DNA of 64,000 bases from Lutibacter oceani (lineage in GTDB: Bacteria; Bacteroidota; Bacteroidia; Flavobacteriales; Flavobacteriaceae), in contig NZ_QTTQ01000009.1 of the NCBI RefSeq assembly GCF_003384935.1, forward strand, positions 744,001 to 808,000, written 5' to 3'. Shown piece after piece: positions 63,901 through 64,000 of this stretch; the first letter of the stretch is position 1, and each line of letters starts with the position of its first letter. Under the pieces are notes generated by a model, which saw only the letters and a list, made by a program, of their open reading frames with translations, did not search any database and was not told the origin of the DNA. Position numbers and translations under genes: made by a program.

Positions 63901-64000
63901 GCAAGTAATGCAGCGCAAGTTAAAACGGATTCTAAAACTTGGAATGGAAGCACATGGAGTCCTTCTGGAGCACCGGGTTTAGGAACTGCGGTTATTATTA
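60979..64000 (+). CDS. Giant modular secreted protein with lamin-tail, IPT/TIG and Ig-like domains (3' end outside window)
   Basis: ATG at 60979 opens 1007 codons with no stop before the right edge. Signal peptide (LLLGIVLICSFFTGYGQ), then an N-terminal domain to about residue 205 (LSAGDIAFVQYN, IPAGEIIYFTDDEEN). Two copies of a repeat of about 110 residues follow at about 214-327 and 504-614, both with FGSGPSA, APTNFEIST-like and VASTTIYVRLA strings. Between them lies a lamin-tail (LTD) domain at about 333-495 (CDELFISEYIEGSSNNKF-IEIYNP). An IPT/TIG domain is at about 617-695 (ITSFTPASGPIGTEVTITGT), a second LTD-like domain at about 700-878, and an Ig-like domain at about 884-981. LTD modules occur in extracellular nucleases; the endonuclease neighbour is divergent. 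A T9SS tail is expected beyond the window. Confidence 0.88.
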   Translation, partial: MFKNLLLGIVLICSFFTGYGQTLSAGDIAFVQYNADNTDDFSFLTLKDIPAGEIIYFTDDEENLDGNEGTIAWTSPAGGVSCGTVVTITTSPSTTLGSVSETNDLNFGGSGDSILAYQGSTGSPTFIAALHNDGSADTWGGTLGGNLPTGLTDGATAVAIAEIDNAAYNGTLTGTKSTILAAINNSGNWSGSNTVNQTFSGTFVISDCAAASPTITVSPTSLTGLDYVFGSGPSAEQTFTASGTDLVNNVTGNITLTAPSNFEISTTSGSGFSGSITLTQSGGVVASTTIYVRLASGLAISTYGPSNITADSSGATTQNVSVSGEVTAPTATCDELFISEYIEGSSNNKFIEIYNPTGSSINLTGYSIVLYTNGSSSASTSINLSGSIAANDVFVLENSSETLGVAADQSSGSLTFNGDDAVSLEKSGSIIDVIGQIGTDPGSEWVGTTCTQGTADGTLVRNASVQSGDSDGSNSFNPDTEWTCYNQDNVSNLGSHTSNCASTTPTINVSADAVSLLNYTFGSGPSAAQSFSVEGLDLTTDITITAPTNFEISTSSGSGFGSSLTLTQTGGTVASTTIYVRLAAGLAINSYTGDLDATSTGATTKNVTFNGDVLCIAAHTITSFTPASGPIGTEVTITGTGFTASSTVEFDGNAATVTYVNATTLIAEVPAGTVSNYIKVTESGCDLNSTSNFTIISDNGCVGGSIPAGWTDLMFTGVYDDEILSCHYIELFNPTSSDIDLSNYTFGFDNNFTFPSVVPVTGFTGLVTLTGTIPAESTFMVQVTTISGGCTSCPTITPDYTVVGSIGLNVDDRLVLVESYGTGSATAIDVWQNHSSELADPLFDKGYVFARDISATAPSTAFNLSDWTYDGTEDCFGFAISSAVLPTINTQPTDVTTCNAASFTVGATAGNGGTLSYQWKYNDGSSTGWTNVTSATFSPGTVTGEMDTNLVISGYDANGYQFYCEVTEDLSCSVASNAAQVKTDSKTWNGSTWSPSGAPGLGTAVII

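Noticed and set aside
1-64000. tRNA, rRNA, CRISPR, prophage or insertion sequence
   Set aside because: I looked for cloverleaf-type repeats, transposase motifs, phage genes and regularly spaced repeats and found none I could support; a tool search would be needed to exclude small RNAs.

Overview
The window looks like a chromosomal segment of a member of the Flavobacteriaceae (Bacteroidota). The evidence is a low-G+C genome, many starts preceded by the Bacteroidota -7 promoter element TAnnTTTG, a protein with a type IX secretion (T9SS) type B sorting tail, DUF4369/TlpA thioredoxins, GH3- and DUF4254-type proteins, and several families known mainly from flavobacteria. A marine or sediment genus such as Lutibacter or Polaribacter would fit, but that is inference. 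I saw no rRNA, tRNA, CRISPR array, phage or insertion sequence. Most of the window is core genome in short operons and convergent pairs.

Layout. 1-4.9 kb: leuS, a DMT-family exporter and a PanE-type reductase. 5.0-11.4 kb: a metal-transport island. It holds a DtxR/MntR-type repressor, a membrane-anchored DtxR-FeoA fusion and a feoB split into two overlapping frames. On the opposite strand lies a second, conventional feoA-feoB operon with a 38-residue Cys-rich FeoB partner that is absent from a standard ORF list. Similar palindromes (TTTAGA-N4/5-TCTAAA type) lie just upstream of the -7 boxes of both operons, so one metal-responsive repressor may control both. 11.5-22.4 kb: a SCO1 copper chaperone, RseP, a decayed outer-membrane protein fragment, glyS, envelope proteins, a ComF-type protein, an NhaP antiporter and small stress proteins.

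22.5-26.5 kb: a five-gene operon holding a D12-class adenine methylase next to an unrecognised protein with a plausible PD-(D/E)xK nuclease motif (a candidate restriction-modification pair), together with DUF4254 and DUF3089 proteins. 26.7-43.3 kb: housekeeping genes (tdk-alr, mscL, GH3/MOSC, a LytM peptidase, yicC-gmk-nadD, a GT9 glycosyltransferase, a LysM protein, upp, trmB, yraN, cvpA) and two DUF4369-thioredoxin proteins.

43.5-47.5 kb: an outer-membrane beta-barrel protein downstream of an unusual 803-residue acidic, alanine-rich coiled-coil lipoprotein, preceded by about 600 bases of non-coding DNA. 47.5-64 kb: an FAD oxidoreductase, an aldo/keto reductase, a 1297-residue lectin-like T9SS cargo protein, a flotillin/NfeD membrane-microdomain operon, OsmC, RecJ, a secreted endonuclease-family protein, and a very large modular secreted protein (lamin-tail, IPT/TIG and Ig-like modules) that runs off the right edge.

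Start sites were adjusted where the longest ORF ran through a promoter or a neighbouring gene (EamA, SCO1, gmk, the TlpA-like protein, the FAD protein, NfeD, OsmC). Three genes appear to start at TTG. All assignments come from reading the sequence; no database search was run.
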